A stretch of 55,649 nt of DNA from Mycobacterium fragae. Its GTDB lineage: Bacteria; Actinomycetota; Actinomycetes; Mycobacteriales; Mycobacteriaceae. Within the stretch, counting starts at the first letter, position 1. Every line of letters begins with the position of its first letter. Made by a program: the position numbers and the translations under genes. This document shows, piece after piece, positions 7,088 to 18,382 of this stretch. The notes beneath the pieces are model-generated. The model was not told the origin of the DNA. It did no database searches and saw nothing but the letters and a program-made list of their open reading frames with translations. The stretch lies in assembly GCF_002102185.1 (NCBI RefSeq), contig NZ_LQOW01000017.1, positions 1 through 55,649 on the forward strand, in the 5' to 3' direction.

Positions 7088-8533
7088 ATGACGACCACGC
7101 CCGAGGTTCGCCAGATTGGTGAACCGCTCTCCCAGGAAGAGGCCATCGCCTCGCTGGGCCGGTACGGCTACGGCTGGGCCGACTCCGATGTCGCCGGCGC
7201 CAGCGCCCAGCGTGGCCTGTCCGAGGCGGTGGTGCGCGACATCTCGGCCAAGAAGAACGAGCCGGAGTGGATGCTCGAGAACCGGCTCAAGGCGCTGCGC
7301 ATCTTCGAGCGCAAGCCGATTCCGAAGTGGGGCTCCAACCTCGAGGGCATCGACTTCGAGAACATCAAGTACTTCGTGCGGTCCACCGAGAAGCAGGCCG
7401 CCACGTGGGATGATTTGCCCGAGGACATTCGGAACACGTATGACAAGCTGGGTATCCCCGAAGCCGAGAAGCAGCGTCTGGTCGCAGGGGTAGCCGCTCA
7501 GTACGAGTCCGAGGTGGTTTACCACCAGATCCGGGAAGACCTTGAAAAGCAAGGAGTCATCTTCCTGGACACCGACACGGGTCTGCGGGAGCACCCGGAG
7601 ATCTTCAAGGAGTACTTCGGCACGGTTATCCCGGCGGGCGACAACAAGTTCTCGGCGCTGAACACCGCGGTCTGGTCTGGCGGCTCGTTTATTTACGTTC
7701 CACCCGGTGTGCACGTGGACATCCCGCTGCAGGCCTACTTCCGGATCAATACGGAGAACATGGGCCAGTTCGAGCGCACGCTGATCATCGTCGACGAGGG
7801 CGCTTACGTGCACTACGTCGAGGGCTGTACTGCTCCGATTTACAAGTCGGATTCACTGCACTCGGCGGTGGTGGAGATCATCGTAAAGCCGGGCGGCCGT
7901 TGCCGTTACACCACGATCCAGAACTGGTCGGGCAACGTCTACAACCTGGTCACCAAGCGGGCCCGCGCCGAGGCGGGCGCCACCATGGAGTGGATCGACG
8001 GCAACATCGGCTCGAAGGTGACGATGAAGTACCCGGCGGTCTGGATGACCGGCGAGCACGCCAAGGGCGAGGTGCTCTCGGTGGCGTTCGCCGGCGAGGG
8101 CCAGCACCAGGACACCGGCGCCAAGATGCTGCACCTGGCGCCCAACACGTCGAGCAACATCGTGTCCAAGTCGGTGGCCCGCGGCGGCGGCCGCGCGTCC
8201 TACCGCGGCCTGGTCCAGGTGAACAAGGGCGCACACGGTTCGCGCTCCAGCGTGAAATGCGATGCGCTGCTGGTCGATACCGTCAGCCGCAGCGACACCT
8301 ACCCGTATGTCGACATCCGCGAGGACGACGTCACGATGGGCCACGAGGCCACCGTGTCCAAGGTCAGCGAGAACCAGCTGTTCTATCTGATGAGCCGCGG
8401 GCTGACCGAAGACGAGGCGATGGCGATGGTGGTGCGCGGTTTCGTGGAGCCGATCGCCAAAGAGCTGCCCATGGAATACGCCCTGGAACTCAACCGGCTG
8501 ATCGAGCTGCAGATGGAAGGCGCGGTCGGCTAG
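7088..8533 (+). CDS. sufB: Fe-S cluster assembly scaffold SufB
   Basis: A 481-residue core subunit of the SufBCD scaffold, on which [4Fe-4S] clusters are built in the cytosol. It is recognised by [12 protein letters not shown], the beta-helix region with [18 protein letters not shown] and [17 protein letters not shown], and the C-terminal [14 protein letters not shown] and [18 protein letters not shown]. In M. tuberculosis and several other mycobacteria sufB is interrupted by an intein; here the extein sequence is continuous and the length is that of an ordinary SufB. The ATG directly follows the sufR stop. The next gene, sufD, overlaps by one base (TAGTG). It is the orthologue of Rv1461 without its intein. 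Confidence 0.96.
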   Translation: MTTTPEVRQIGEPLSQEEAIASLGRYGYGWADSDVAGASAQRGLSEAVVRDISAKKNEPEWMLENRLKALRIFERKPIPKWGSNLEGIDFENIKYFVRSTEKQAATWDDLPEDIRNTYDKLGIPEAEKQRLVAGVAAQYESEVVYHQIREDLEKQGVIFLDTDTGLREHPEIFKEYFGTVIPAGDNKFSALNTAVWSGGSFIYVPPGVHVDIPLQAYFRINTENMGQFERTLIIVDEGAYVHYVEGCTAPIYKSDSLHSAVVEIIVKPGGRCRYTTIQNWSGNVYNLVTKRARAEAGATMEWIDGNIGSKVTMKYPAVWMTGEHAKGEVLSVAFAGEGQHQDTGAKMLHLAPNTSSNIVSKSVARGGGRASYRGLVQVNKGAHGSRSSVKCDALLVDTVSRSDTYPYVDIREDDVTMGHEATVSKVSENQLFYLMSRGLTEDEAMAMVVRGFVEPIAKELPMEYALELNRLIELQMEGAVG

Positions 8534-9704
8534 TGACGAATCTGACCGAAGCGGTTGAGGGTTCGGCCCTAGCCGCAGTCAACAAGGGCGAGGTCTTCGC
8601 CTCGTTCGACGTCGACGCCTTCGAGGTTCCCGGCCATCGGGACGAGATCTGGCGGTTCACCCCGCTGCGACGCTTGCGTGGCCTGCACGACGGCTCGGCG
8701 CCGGCCACCGGCACCGCCAAGATCACTGTCAGCGAGCGGCCCGGTGTGCGGGTCGAGACTGTGCGACGAGGCGACGAGCGGCTCGGCGAGGGCGGCATTC
8801 CGGTTGACCGGGTTGCTGCGCAAGCGTTTTCTTCGTTCAACTCTGCGACGGTGGTGACGGTGAACACCGCCGAGCCGGTCGACATCGTCATCGAAGGCCC
8901 GGGGGAGGGCGCAACCGCCTACGGGCACCTGCAAATCCGGGTCGAAGAGCTCGCGGAGGCCGTCGTCGTCGTCGACCAGCGCGGCAGCGGAACATACGCC
9001 GACAACGTCGAATTCGTCCTCGGCGACGCCGCGCGACTCACGGTGGTGTGGGTCGCCGACTGGGCCGACGACGTCGTGCACGTCAGCATGCACCACGCCG
9101 CGCTGGGCAAGGACGCCGTGATGCGCCACGTCGCCGTCACCCTCGGCGGCGAGCTGGTGCGGCTCACCGGCAGAGTGCGATTCGACGGTCCCGGCGGTGA
9201 TGCCGAACTGCTAGGGTTGTACTTCGCCGACGACGGGCAGCACCTGGAGTCGCGGCTGCTGATCGACCATGCTCATCCCGAGTGCAAATCCAACGTGCTC
9301 TACAAGGGTGCGCTGCAAGGGGATCCGGAGTCGAAGCTTCCCGACGCGCACACCGTGTGGGTCGGCGACGTGCTGATCCGTGCAAATGCCACGGGCACCG
9401 ACACCTTCGAGGTGAACCGCAACCTGGTGCTCACCGACGGCGCACGCGCCGACTCGGTGCCCAACCTCGAGATCGAGACCGGCGAGATCGTCGGCGCCGG
9501 TCACGCCAGCGCCACCGGACGATTCGACGACGAGCAACTGTTCTACCTGCGTTCCCGCGGCATCCCCGAGGAGCAGGCCCGCCGGCTGGTGGTGCGCGGC
9601 TTCTTCGGCGAGATCATCGCCAAGATCGCCATCCCCGAGGTGCGGGAACGTTTGACCACAGCCATCGAGCACGAACTGGCCATCACGGAAAAGACGACAG
9701 CCTC

Positions 9705-9708
<4 letters not shown>
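8533..9708 (+). CDS. sufD: Fe-S cluster assembly protein SufD
   Basis: A 391-residue partner of SufB in the SufBC2D complex. Like SufB it has a right-handed beta-helix; the C-terminal third has LLIDHAHPECKSNVLYKGAL, GTDTFEVNRNLVLTDGA, LEIETGEIVGAGHASATG and IPEEQARRLVVRGFFGEII, the strongly conserved SufD/SufB end containing the histidine (GHAS) implicated in cluster formation. The GTG at 8533 overlaps the last base of the sufB stop (TAGTG) and gives [13 protein letters not shown]. The 3' end overlaps sufC (ATGA), so translation is coupled through sufB-D-C. It is the orthologue of Rv1462. Confidence 0.95.
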
Positions 9709-12187
<2,479 letters not shown>

Positions 12188-12213
<26 letters not shown>

Positions 12214-12535
12214 CGAATTGCTCGCCGACATCGAGGAGGCGATGCGCGACGTCGTCGACCCCGAACTGGGCATCAACGTCGTCGACCTGGGACTGGTCTA
12301 CGGCCTGAACCTGGAGGAAGGCGACGAGGGCACCGTCGCGCTGATCGACATGACGCTGACCTCGCCGGCTTGCCCGCTGACCGACGTCATCGAGGACCAG
12401 TCGCGCAGCGCGCTGATCGGTACGGGCCTGGTCGACGAGTTGCGCATCAACTGGGTGTGGAATCCGCCGTGGGGCCCCGACAAGATCACCGACGACGGCC
12501 GCGACCAGCTGCGCGCCCTCGGTTTCACCGTCTGA
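12188..12535 (+). CDS. sufT: SufT / MIP18-family iron-sulfur maturation factor
   Basis: A 115-residue DUF59 (MIP18) protein, used in maturation of Fe-S proteins at the end of the SUF pathway. The family core is clear: DIEEAMRDVVDPELGINVVDLGLVYG, then DMTLTSPACPLTDVIEDQ with the conserved cysteine, and VWNPPWGPDKITDDGRDQLRALGF. ATG 12188 is preferred; ATG 12185 directly before it adds one residue. It overlaps the 3' end of sufU by 26 bp and closes the seven-gene suf operon. It is the orthologue of Rv1466. Confidence 0.94.
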
Positions 12536-12614
12536 CTGTTTCCGCTCGCGCCCCGGCGGGCATGACTACCATCGCGGTTGACACCTATCCCGAGCAGCGC
12601 GAGGGGGCCCAGGG

Positions 12615-14078
12615 ATGAACGCCGAGGGATCCAAGGACAAGCGGCCGGGCGCGGAACCGCATGTCGTCGTGTTGTTCGGTGCCACCGGTGATTTGGCCCG
12701 TCGCAAGCTGCTGCCCGGTCTATTCCACCTGTCTTGCTCCAACATGTGCCCCGAAATGCGCATCGTCGGCACTTCGCTGGATGATCTCGACACCGACGCA
12801 TTCCGCAAGCTGGCGCACAAGGCGTGCCACGAATTCTCCAGCCGCGATGTTTCCGACGAGCTGTTGGATCAGTTCACCGCCAAGCTGACCTACGTTTCCC
12901 AAAGCGCTAGCTCGAGCTCCGAAGCGCTCGCCGCAGCCGTGCACGAGCAAGTCGAGGCGCTCGGGGGCGACGCCCGGTTGCTGCATTACCTGAGCGTGCC
13001 GCCGAAGGCGGTGATGCCGGTGCTGGAGAAGCTGAGCGAGGCGAATCTGGTTCAGCATTCCCGGGTGATCATGGAGAAGCCGTTTGGTCTCGACCTGGAC
13101 AGCGCGCGGGAATTGAACGACGCGATTCACAGCCGGTTCGACGAAGAGCGGATCTTCCGCATCGATCACTTCCTCGGCAAGGAACCGGCGCAGAACATCC
13201 TGGCGTTCCGGTTTGCCAACGGGTTGTTCGAGCCGATCTGGAACCGGAACTTCATCGACCACATCCAGATCGACGTGCCGGAGAAGCTCACACTCGAGGG
13301 TCGCGCGCAGTTCTACGAGTCTGTCGGCGCGTTCCGCGACATGGTGGTCACGCACTTGTTCCAGATTCTGGCGTTCGTCGCGATGGAACCGCCCACCGAG
13401 CTTGCCCCACAAGCGATCACGGACGAGAAGAACAAGGTATTCCGCTCGATGCGGCCACTTGATCCCAGTCAGGTGGTGCGCGGTCAGTACAAGGGCTACC
13501 GCGACGAGCCCGGGGTCTCGCCCGACTCGGATACCGAGACGTTCGTCGCGCTCAAATGCGAGATCGACAACTGGCGGTGGGCGGGCGTCCCGTTCTATCT
13601 GCGCACCGGCAAGGGCCTAGCCGAGGGGCAACGAATCATCTCGATCGCGTTCAACGAGCCACCGAAAAGCATGTTTCCACCCGGATCCGGTGTGGGACAA
13701 CAAGGTCCGGATCACCTCACGTTCGACCTCGCGGACGTGGCAAAGATGTCACTGTCGTTCTACGGCAAGCGGCCCGGGCCGGGAATGAAGCTGGACAAGC
13801 TGAGCCTGCAGTTCGCGATGGAGGAGACCGGCCGTGCCGGCGACGTTCTCGAAGCCTATGAACGTCTCATTCTGGACGCGATGCGCGGCGACCGGACCCT
13901 GTACACCACGGCCGACGGCGTCGAGCGGCTCTGGGAGGTCTCGGCGCCGTTGCTCGACGATCCGCCGCCGGTGCGCAGCTACGACCTCGACTCGTGGGGG
14001 CCCAACGCGATCCATCAACTGATCGCGCCGCGGGCCTGGCGGCTGCCGTTCGAACGGGTTTGGCGCGGCAAGAACTAG
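12615..14078 (+). CDS. zwf: Glucose-6-phosphate 1-dehydrogenase
   Basis: A 487-residue G6PD that oxidises glucose 6-phosphate to 6-phosphogluconolactone with NAD(P)+, the first step of the oxidative pentose phosphate pathway. The nucleotide-binding turn FGATGDLARRKLLPGL lies near residue 20, the active-site RIDHFLGKEPAQNIL has its histidine at 185, and NRNFIDHIQIDVPE follows. It looks more like the stand-alone Zwf1 type than the zwf2 of the tkt-tal-zwf2-opcA cluster. The start is ATG 12615. A TTGACA lies 31 bp upstream, but I see no convincing -10. Its TAG stop shares the palindrome CTAG (14075-14078) with the stop of the convergent GntR gene. Confidence 0.93.
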   Translation: MNAEGSKDKRPGAEPHVVVLFGATGDLARRKLLPGLFHLSCSNMCPEMRIVGTSLDDLDTDAFRKLAHKACHEFSSRDVSDELLDQFTAKLTYVSQSASSSSEALAAAVHEQVEALGGDARLLHYLSVPPKAVMPVLEKLSEANLVQHSRVIMEKPFGLDLDSARELNDAIHSRFDEERIFRIDHFLGKEPAQNILAFRFANGLFEPIWNRNFIDHIQIDVPEKLTLEGRAQFYESVGAFRDMVVTHLFQILAFVAMEPPTELAPQAITDEKNKVFRSMRPLDPSQVVRGQYKGYRDEPGVSPDSDTETFVALKCEIDNWRWAGVPFYLRTGKGLAEGQRIISIAFNEPPKSMFPPGSGVGQQGPDHLTFDLADVAKMSLSFYGKRPGPGMKLDKLSLQFAMEETGRAGDVLEAYERLILDAMRGDRTLYTTADGVERLWEVSAPLLDDPPPVRSYDLDSWGPNAIHQLIAPRAWRLPFERVWRGKN

Positions 14079-14821
14079 CGCCACGGCAAGTCAGCGTCAT
14101 CGCCGCGCCAACGCGACGGCGGGATCATCGGGGCATCGCGCAGCCCGGACGCTTCGACGTGGCGCAGCGCGGCGTCGAGATGCTGGCGCGTTCTGCGTTC
14201 CGCTTGTTGTGGGTCTTTCGCGGTGATGGCCGCGGCAATCGCCCGATGCGATCTGGCGGCTTCTTCACGGTCGTACTGCGTGATGTCCTGTTCTGCCGCC
14301 GCCCAGCGAACGGCCTGTTCGACCGCGGCCAACACGGTGGTCAACAGCGGGTTGCCGCTGGCCTGGACGAGCAGTTCGTGGAATTCGTGATAGCCGGTGC
14401 CGTCCGGGGCGATGCCGCGCGCGGCGACGTCGGCGATGCTGGCTCGTTGTTGGCCGGTGGCCCGTTCGGCGACATCGGCCGCGGCGGCGGGTTCGAGCAT
14501 CTTCCGGAACGCCAGCAGGTCACCCCAGGTGGCGCCGGTCAGCGTCAGCAACTGCACCAGTGAGCGGGCGATGCGCTGGGGTTCGGGATGCCGGATGCGC
14601 ACGCCGCTGCGCCCTTGGCTGGTCGCGGTGAGCCCCTCGGCGTCCAGGAGCCGCAGCGCCAACCGGACGGTTTCCCGGCTCACGCCGAGTTGGCTGATCA
14701 GCTCGCCTTCGGTGGGCAGTGAATCACCCGGCGCCAGTTCACCCGAAAGAATCCGCCGGCGCAGGGTGGCGGCCACGACGTCGGGAGCCCGGGCAGGCCG
14801 GGAAGGTCTTGCCACCGTCAC
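14075..14821 (-). CDS. GntR/FadR-family transcriptional regulator
   Basis: A 248-residue repressor-type protein. The winged helix occupies residues 12-80 (VVAATLRRRILSGELAPGD, LPTEGELISQLGVSRETVR, GVRIRHP). An all-helical FCD effector domain follows, with YHEFHELLVQASGNPLL and EEAARSHRAIAAAI, whose histidines and aspartates usually bind a metal and an organic acid or acyl-CoA ligand. The start is GTG 14821. A -10 box (TATACT on the minus strand, 14834-14829) ends 7 nt before it, so the mRNA is probably leaderless. It is divergent from the carotenoid oxygenase across only 23 bp that contain one perfect palindrome. It very likely controls both itself and that operon. The ligand is unknown. Confidence 0.9.
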   Translation of the reverse strand: MTVARPSRPARAPDVVAATLRRRILSGELAPGDSLPTEGELISQLGVSRETVRLALRLLDAEGLTATSQGRSGVRIRHPEPQRIARSLVQLLTLTGATWGDLLAFRKMLEPAAAADVAERATGQQRASIADVAARGIAPDGTGYHEFHELLVQASGNPLLTTVLAAVEQAVRWAAAEQDITQYDREEAARSHRAIAAAITAKDPQQAERRTRQHLDAALRHVEASGLRDAPMIPPSRWRGDDADLPWR

Positions 14822-14824
14822 GGC

Positions 14825-14840
14825 ACTTAGTATACTAAGT
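14825..14840. promoter_or_regulatory. Shared divergent promoter and operator palindrome
   Basis: ACTTAGTATACTAAGT is a perfect 16-bp palindrome filling most of the 23-bp divergent gap. On the plus strand it contains TATACT at 14831-14836, 8 nt before the ATG at 14845. On the minus strand it contains TATACT at 14834-14829, 7 nt before the GTG at 14821. Both genes therefore appear leaderless and use overlapping -10 boxes inside one symmetric site. The GT...AC half-sites fit FadR-type GntR operators. Confidence 0.8.
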
Positions 14841-14844
14841 TGGC

Positions 14845-16338
14845 ATGGTGAATGTCCCGAACACCGCGGTGCTCACCGGAGCGTTCCGGCCGATGCGGTT
14901 CGAGGCGACCGTCGACGACTGCGTCACGACGTTCGGCGAAATCCCCAAAGAGCTATCCGGCGGCTTCTATCGCGTTGGGCCGACGTTCAAACGCCCGACC
15001 CGCCAGGGCGCCAACGGCCTACTCGCAATGGATGGCATGGTGCAGGGCCTGATCTTCGACAACGGCCGCGCCGACTTCCGCAACCGCTGGGTGCGCACCC
15101 CCAAATACCTTCTGGAGGAACAGCATCGGCGCGCCATGTTCTGTTGGTCCGACGGCGACTGGACCGACTGGCGCAACATCGGTTTCGGCGCCGCGGTGCG
15201 TGACGAATTCACCCGCGGAATTCCGCAGGGCACCAACAACATCAACTGTTTTCCATTCGCGGGCGAGATCCTCGCGTCGGGCGAACAAGGCAGTCCGCCG
15301 GTGGCTCTGGATCCCGTCTCGCTGGAAACCCGTGGAATAGTGCCGTGGTCGCCGCGATTGTCCCGCGGGATCTTCGAGCAGGCCGGCTACGGCGATGCGG
15401 CGTTCACCGCGCACCCGAAGTGGGACAGCGCAAGCGGCACCCTGTACGGCTGGGCCTACAGCAACCGCAAGCCTTATGTCACCGTGCACGTGGTGCGCCG
15501 CGACGGCACGGTGGCCTCCCGCGAGCTGTGGGACGCGCCGTACTCCTCGGAGGTGCACGACATGTGGCTCACCCCCGAGTGGATGGTGTTGCCGTTTCAG
15601 GGTTTCGTGTTCGACCCCGACCGGATCGAGCGGGGGCTGCCGGTACACAGCTGGGCCCCCGAGTTACCGACCATGTTGGCGCTGGTGCCGCGCGACGACG
15701 TCGAGCATGGCGAGATTCGTTGGATCACTGCCGAAATCGAGCCACAGTATGCGATGCACACGCTGGCTGCCGATGTTGACGGTCACATGCTTACCCTGGA
15801 TGCCCCGATTTTCGAGCGGCCGCCGTTTCCGCTGGACATCGACAAGTTCGAGGGCGAGGACGTCGCGCTGTTCTTCAACCTGGCCCGCAGCACGCTCGGC
15901 CGCTGGACGGTGGACCTGGACAGCGGCAGCGTGAAATCCGAGCTGCTGGACGACCAGCCGCGCGAGCTGCCCAAGGTCGACGAGCGGTTCTACGGCCGCC
16001 GCCAGCGATGGGGTTATCTGATCGGCGGCGACCCCAAGGGCAGCGGCATGCGCATGCACAGCCTGGTGGTGCGCGACCTGACAACGGGCGACGAGCAGCA
16101 GTACCGGCTGCGGCATGAGCGCCCGGCGCTGGTAATGGAACCGACGTTCGTGCCGCGCCGCCCCGATGCGCCCGAAGGTGACGGCTACCTGATGGTTCCG
16201 GTGTCGCGGTGGATCGAAAACCTGGGCGAATACGTCATTTTCGACACCGACGACATCACCGCCGGTCCGATATGCCGCATCGAGATCCCGTTCCTGCTGG
16301 GATTCACCCCGCACGGGCACTGGATGGACTTCCGTTGA
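14845..16338 (+). CDS. Carotenoid cleavage oxygenase family protein
   Basis: A 497-residue member of the retinal-pigment/carotenoid oxygenase family, non-heme iron enzymes that cleave double bonds of carotenoids, apocarotenoids or stilbene-like compounds. The four iron-binding histidines are all present: H190 (FTAHPKWD), H238 (EVHDMW), H305 (MHTLAAD) and H490 or H492 (FTPHGHW). The N-terminal GGFYRVGP and ANGLLAMDGMVQGL match the propeller entry motif. Length is normal for the family. The start ATG 14845 fits a leaderless transcript from the shared palindrome. The stop overlaps the acyl-CoA dehydrogenase start (TGATG), so cleavage product and acyl-CoA oxidation may belong to one catabolic pathway. 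The substrate cannot be read from sequence. Confidence 0.92.
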   Translation: MVNVPNTAVLTGAFRPMRFEATVDDCVTTFGEIPKELSGGFYRVGPTFKRPTRQGANGLLAMDGMVQGLIFDNGRADFRNRWVRTPKYLLEEQHRRAMFCWSDGDWTDWRNIGFGAAVRDEFTRGIPQGTNNINCFPFAGEILASGEQGSPPVALDPVSLETRGIVPWSPRLSRGIFEQAGYGDAAFTAHPKWDSASGTLYGWAYSNRKPYVTVHVVRRDGTVASRELWDAPYSSEVHDMWLTPEWMVLPFQGFVFDPDRIERGLPVHSWAPELPTMLALVPRDDVEHGEIRWITAEIEPQYAMHTLAADVDGHMLTLDAPIFERPPFPLDIDKFEGEDVALFFNLARSTLGRWTVDLDSGSVKSELLDDQPRELPKVDERFYGRRQRWGYLIGGDPKGSGMRMHSLVVRDLTTGDEQQYRLRHERPALVMEPTFVPRRPDAPEGDGYLMVPVSRWIENLGEYVIFDTDDITAGPICRIEIPFLLGFTPHGHWMDFR

Positions 16339-17483
16339 TGCTCACCGCGACCGAAGAGGCCGAGCTACGCGCCTCGGTGCACGGAATCGTCGCCGGCTTC
16401 GGAAACGAATACTTCACCCGGTGCAGCGAAACCCTGCAGCATCCCACCGAGTTGTGGGATGCCCTGGCAGCCGGCGGATTCGTCGGGGTGAACCTGCCCG
16501 AGGAATACGGCGGCGGCGGAATGGGATTGAGCGCGATGAACATCGTCGCCGAGGAGGCCGCCGCGGCGGGCTGCCCGCAGATCATGCTGATGATCTCACC
16601 CGGCATCGTCGGCAGCCTGCTGGCCCGTCACGCCACCCACGAGCAGAAACAACAGTGGTTGGCGCCGATGGCGGCGGGAAATGTCAAGATCGCGTTCGCG
16701 ATAACCGAGCCCGACGCCGGCTCCAACACTCACCGGCTGGCCACCACCGCGCGCCGCGACGGCGACAAGTACCACCTCAACGGGCAGAAGACCTTCATCA
16801 CCGCCGCCGACCAAGCCGACGCCTTGCTCGTCGTCACCCGCACCGGCAGCGACGCAGAGGGCCGCGGGCAGCTATCGCTGTTCCTGGTTGACCGGGACAC
16901 GCCGGGCATCGAAATGCACCGCATCCCCATGACATTCGAGATCACCGACAAGTCGTTCACGGTGTTCTTCGACAACGTCGCCGTGCCCGCGGATCGGCTC
17001 GTCGGCGGCGAGGGCAACGGACTACGCGTGGCATTCGACGGCATGAACCCCGAGCGGGTGATCATCGCCGCGATCTGCAACGGCGTCAGCCGATACGCGC
17101 TCGACAAAGCGGTGAGCTACGCGCGCGATCGTCGAGTGTGGGCGGTGCCGATCGGTGCACACCAGGGTGTGGCACATCCGTTGGCAGAAGCCAAGATTGC
17201 GCTCGAGGCCGCCCGGCTGATGACGCGGCAGGCCGCCGCGGACTACGACGCCGGGGTCGATGCCGGCGAGCGCAGCAACATGGCGAAATTCCTGGCCGCC
17301 GACGCCGCCACTCGCTGTGTCGACCAAGCCATCGAGGTGCACGGCGGCAGTGGCTTCACCCGCGAGGTCGCGCTGGCCAACATGTACGAGTTCGTCCGGC
17401 TGTTCAAGACCGTGCCGATCACCCGCGAGATGGTGCTCAACCACGTCGCCCAGCACAGCCTGGGGCTGCCGCGCTCATACTGA
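16338..17483 (+). CDS. Acyl-CoA dehydrogenase
   Basis: A 381-residue FAD enzyme for alpha,beta-desaturation of acyl-CoA thioesters. Seen: FAITEPDAGSNTHRL (FAD and substrate contact), GQKTFITAADQADALLVV, RDRRVWAVPIGAHQGV and AIEVHGGSGFTRE. The usual C-terminal catalytic glutamate (IYEGT) is not present; the aligned stretch reads RLFKTVPITRE. A glutamate in MNPERV (E239) sits where isovaleryl-CoA and long-chain dehydrogenases carry their base, suggesting a branched or bulky substrate (inference). The ATG at 16338 shares a base with the oxygenase stop (TGATG), so the two are coupled and presumably under the divergent GntR regulator. Confidence 0.9.
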   Translation: MLTATEEAELRASVHGIVAGFGNEYFTRCSETLQHPTELWDALAAGGFVGVNLPEEYGGGGMGLSAMNIVAEEAAAAGCPQIMLMISPGIVGSLLARHATHEQKQQWLAPMAAGNVKIAFAITEPDAGSNTHRLATTARRDGDKYHLNGQKTFITAADQADALLVVTRTGSDAEGRGQLSLFLVDRDTPGIEMHRIPMTFEITDKSFTVFFDNVAVPADRLVGGEGNGLRVAFDGMNPERVIIAAICNGVSRYALDKAVSYARDRRVWAVPIGAHQGVAHPLAEAKIALEAARLMTRQAAADYDAGVDAGERSNMAKFLAADAATRCVDQAIEVHGGSGFTREVALANMYEFVRLFKTVPITREMVLNHVAQHSLGLPRSY

Positions 17484-17491
17484 TCGGCCGG

Positions 17492-17554
17492 CCGCGAAAC
17501 AGACGCGTGGGTCGTGATTCCGCGCCGATCACAGCCGTGGCGTCTGTCTCGCGG
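17492..17554. repeat. 63-nt palindromic interspersed element (REP-like)
   Basis: Arms of 15 bp, CCGCGAAACAGACGC (17492-17506) and GCGTCTGTCTCGCGG (17540-17554), pair with one mismatch. An inner stem GTGAT/ATCAC (17514-17518, 17528-17532) is nested inside. Similar strings with AGACGC...GCGTCT ends are, from memory, frequent between mycobacterial genes. It lies between two same-strand genes, with no T-run, so it may attenuate or end the upstream transcript. Confidence 0.6.
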
Positions 17555-17569
17555 AATTAGGGTTGTTTC

Positions 17570-18382
17570 ATGTTCTGGTTGTGTCGAACGTGCGGTGTCG
17601 AACACGCGAACAGGTCGGAAGTCTGCGCGATCTGCGCCGACGAGCGGCAGTGGGTGCCGCGCGAGGGTCAGCAGTGGGCGACGCTGGAGCAGCTGGCCGC
17701 CGAGGGTATGCGCTCGCAGGTCATGCTCATCGAGGACGGCCTGGTCGCGATCGGCAGTTCGCCGGCGTTCGGAATCGGGCAGCTGGGAAAGCTGGTCTGC
17801 ACCGACGCCGGCAACGTGTTATGGGATCCCTCCGGCTTTCTCGACGACGCGGCAATCGCCGCGGTCTCCGAGCGCGGCACGCTCATCGCGATTGTGGCCA
17901 GCCATCCGCACATGTACGGCGCACAAGTGGAGTGGAGCCACCGCCTCGGCGGCGTCCCGGTGTACGTCAACGCCGCCGACGCCGAGTGGGTGATGCGCCC
18001 CGACCCGGTGATCCGGCAATGGTCGGAGACCTTGCAACTCACACCGTCGTTATCGGTGATCCGGGTGGGCGGACACTTCCCAGGCAGTGCGGTGGCCTGC
18101 TGGCGCGACGGCGCCGACGGACGCGGTGTGCTGCTGGTCGGGGATACCGTCTTCCCCAATCCCGACCGCCGCACGGTCGGGTTTCTGCGTAGCTACCCGA
18201 ACCTGCTGCCGCTGTCCGGCGGGGTGGTGCAGCGCATGGCCGACACAGTTGCGTCCTTGGACTTCGACCGCATCTACGGCCTGTTCACGAATTCCATCGA
18301 CAGCGACGGGCATGCCGCGGTCCAGCGGTCGGCCGCCCGCCACGCCGCGTGGGTCCGCGGCGACTACGACCACCTGACTTAG
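17570..18382 (+). CDS. MBL-fold protein with N-terminal zinc ribbon
   Basis: A 270-residue protein. The first 25 residues form a rubredoxin-like knuckle CRTCG...CAICAD (two CxxC pairs), probably binding zinc or iron. The rest is a metallo-beta-lactamase fold: IVASHPHMYGAQVEW replaces the HxHxDH motif and keeps only its first two histidines, VGGHFPGSAV supplies the third-site histidine and LLVGDTVFP the bridging aspartate. The metal site is therefore only partly canonical, as in a subfamily of MBL hydrolases of unknown substrate. The start ATG 17570 follows the repeat element by 15 bp. It lies 42 bp before the thioredoxin gene. The function is not known. Confidence 0.82.
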   Translation: MFWLCRTCGVEHANRSEVCAICADERQWVPREGQQWATLEQLAAEGMRSQVMLIEDGLVAIGSSPAFGIGQLGKLVCTDAGNVLWDPSGFLDDAAIAAVSERGTLIAIVASHPHMYGAQVEWSHRLGGVPVYVNAADAEWVMRPDPVIRQWSETLQLTPSLSVIRVGGHFPGSAVACWRDGADGRGVLLVGDTVFPNPDRRTVGFLRSYPNLLPLSGGVVQRMADTVASLDFDRIYGLFTNSIDSDGHAAVQRSAARHAAWVRGDYDHLT

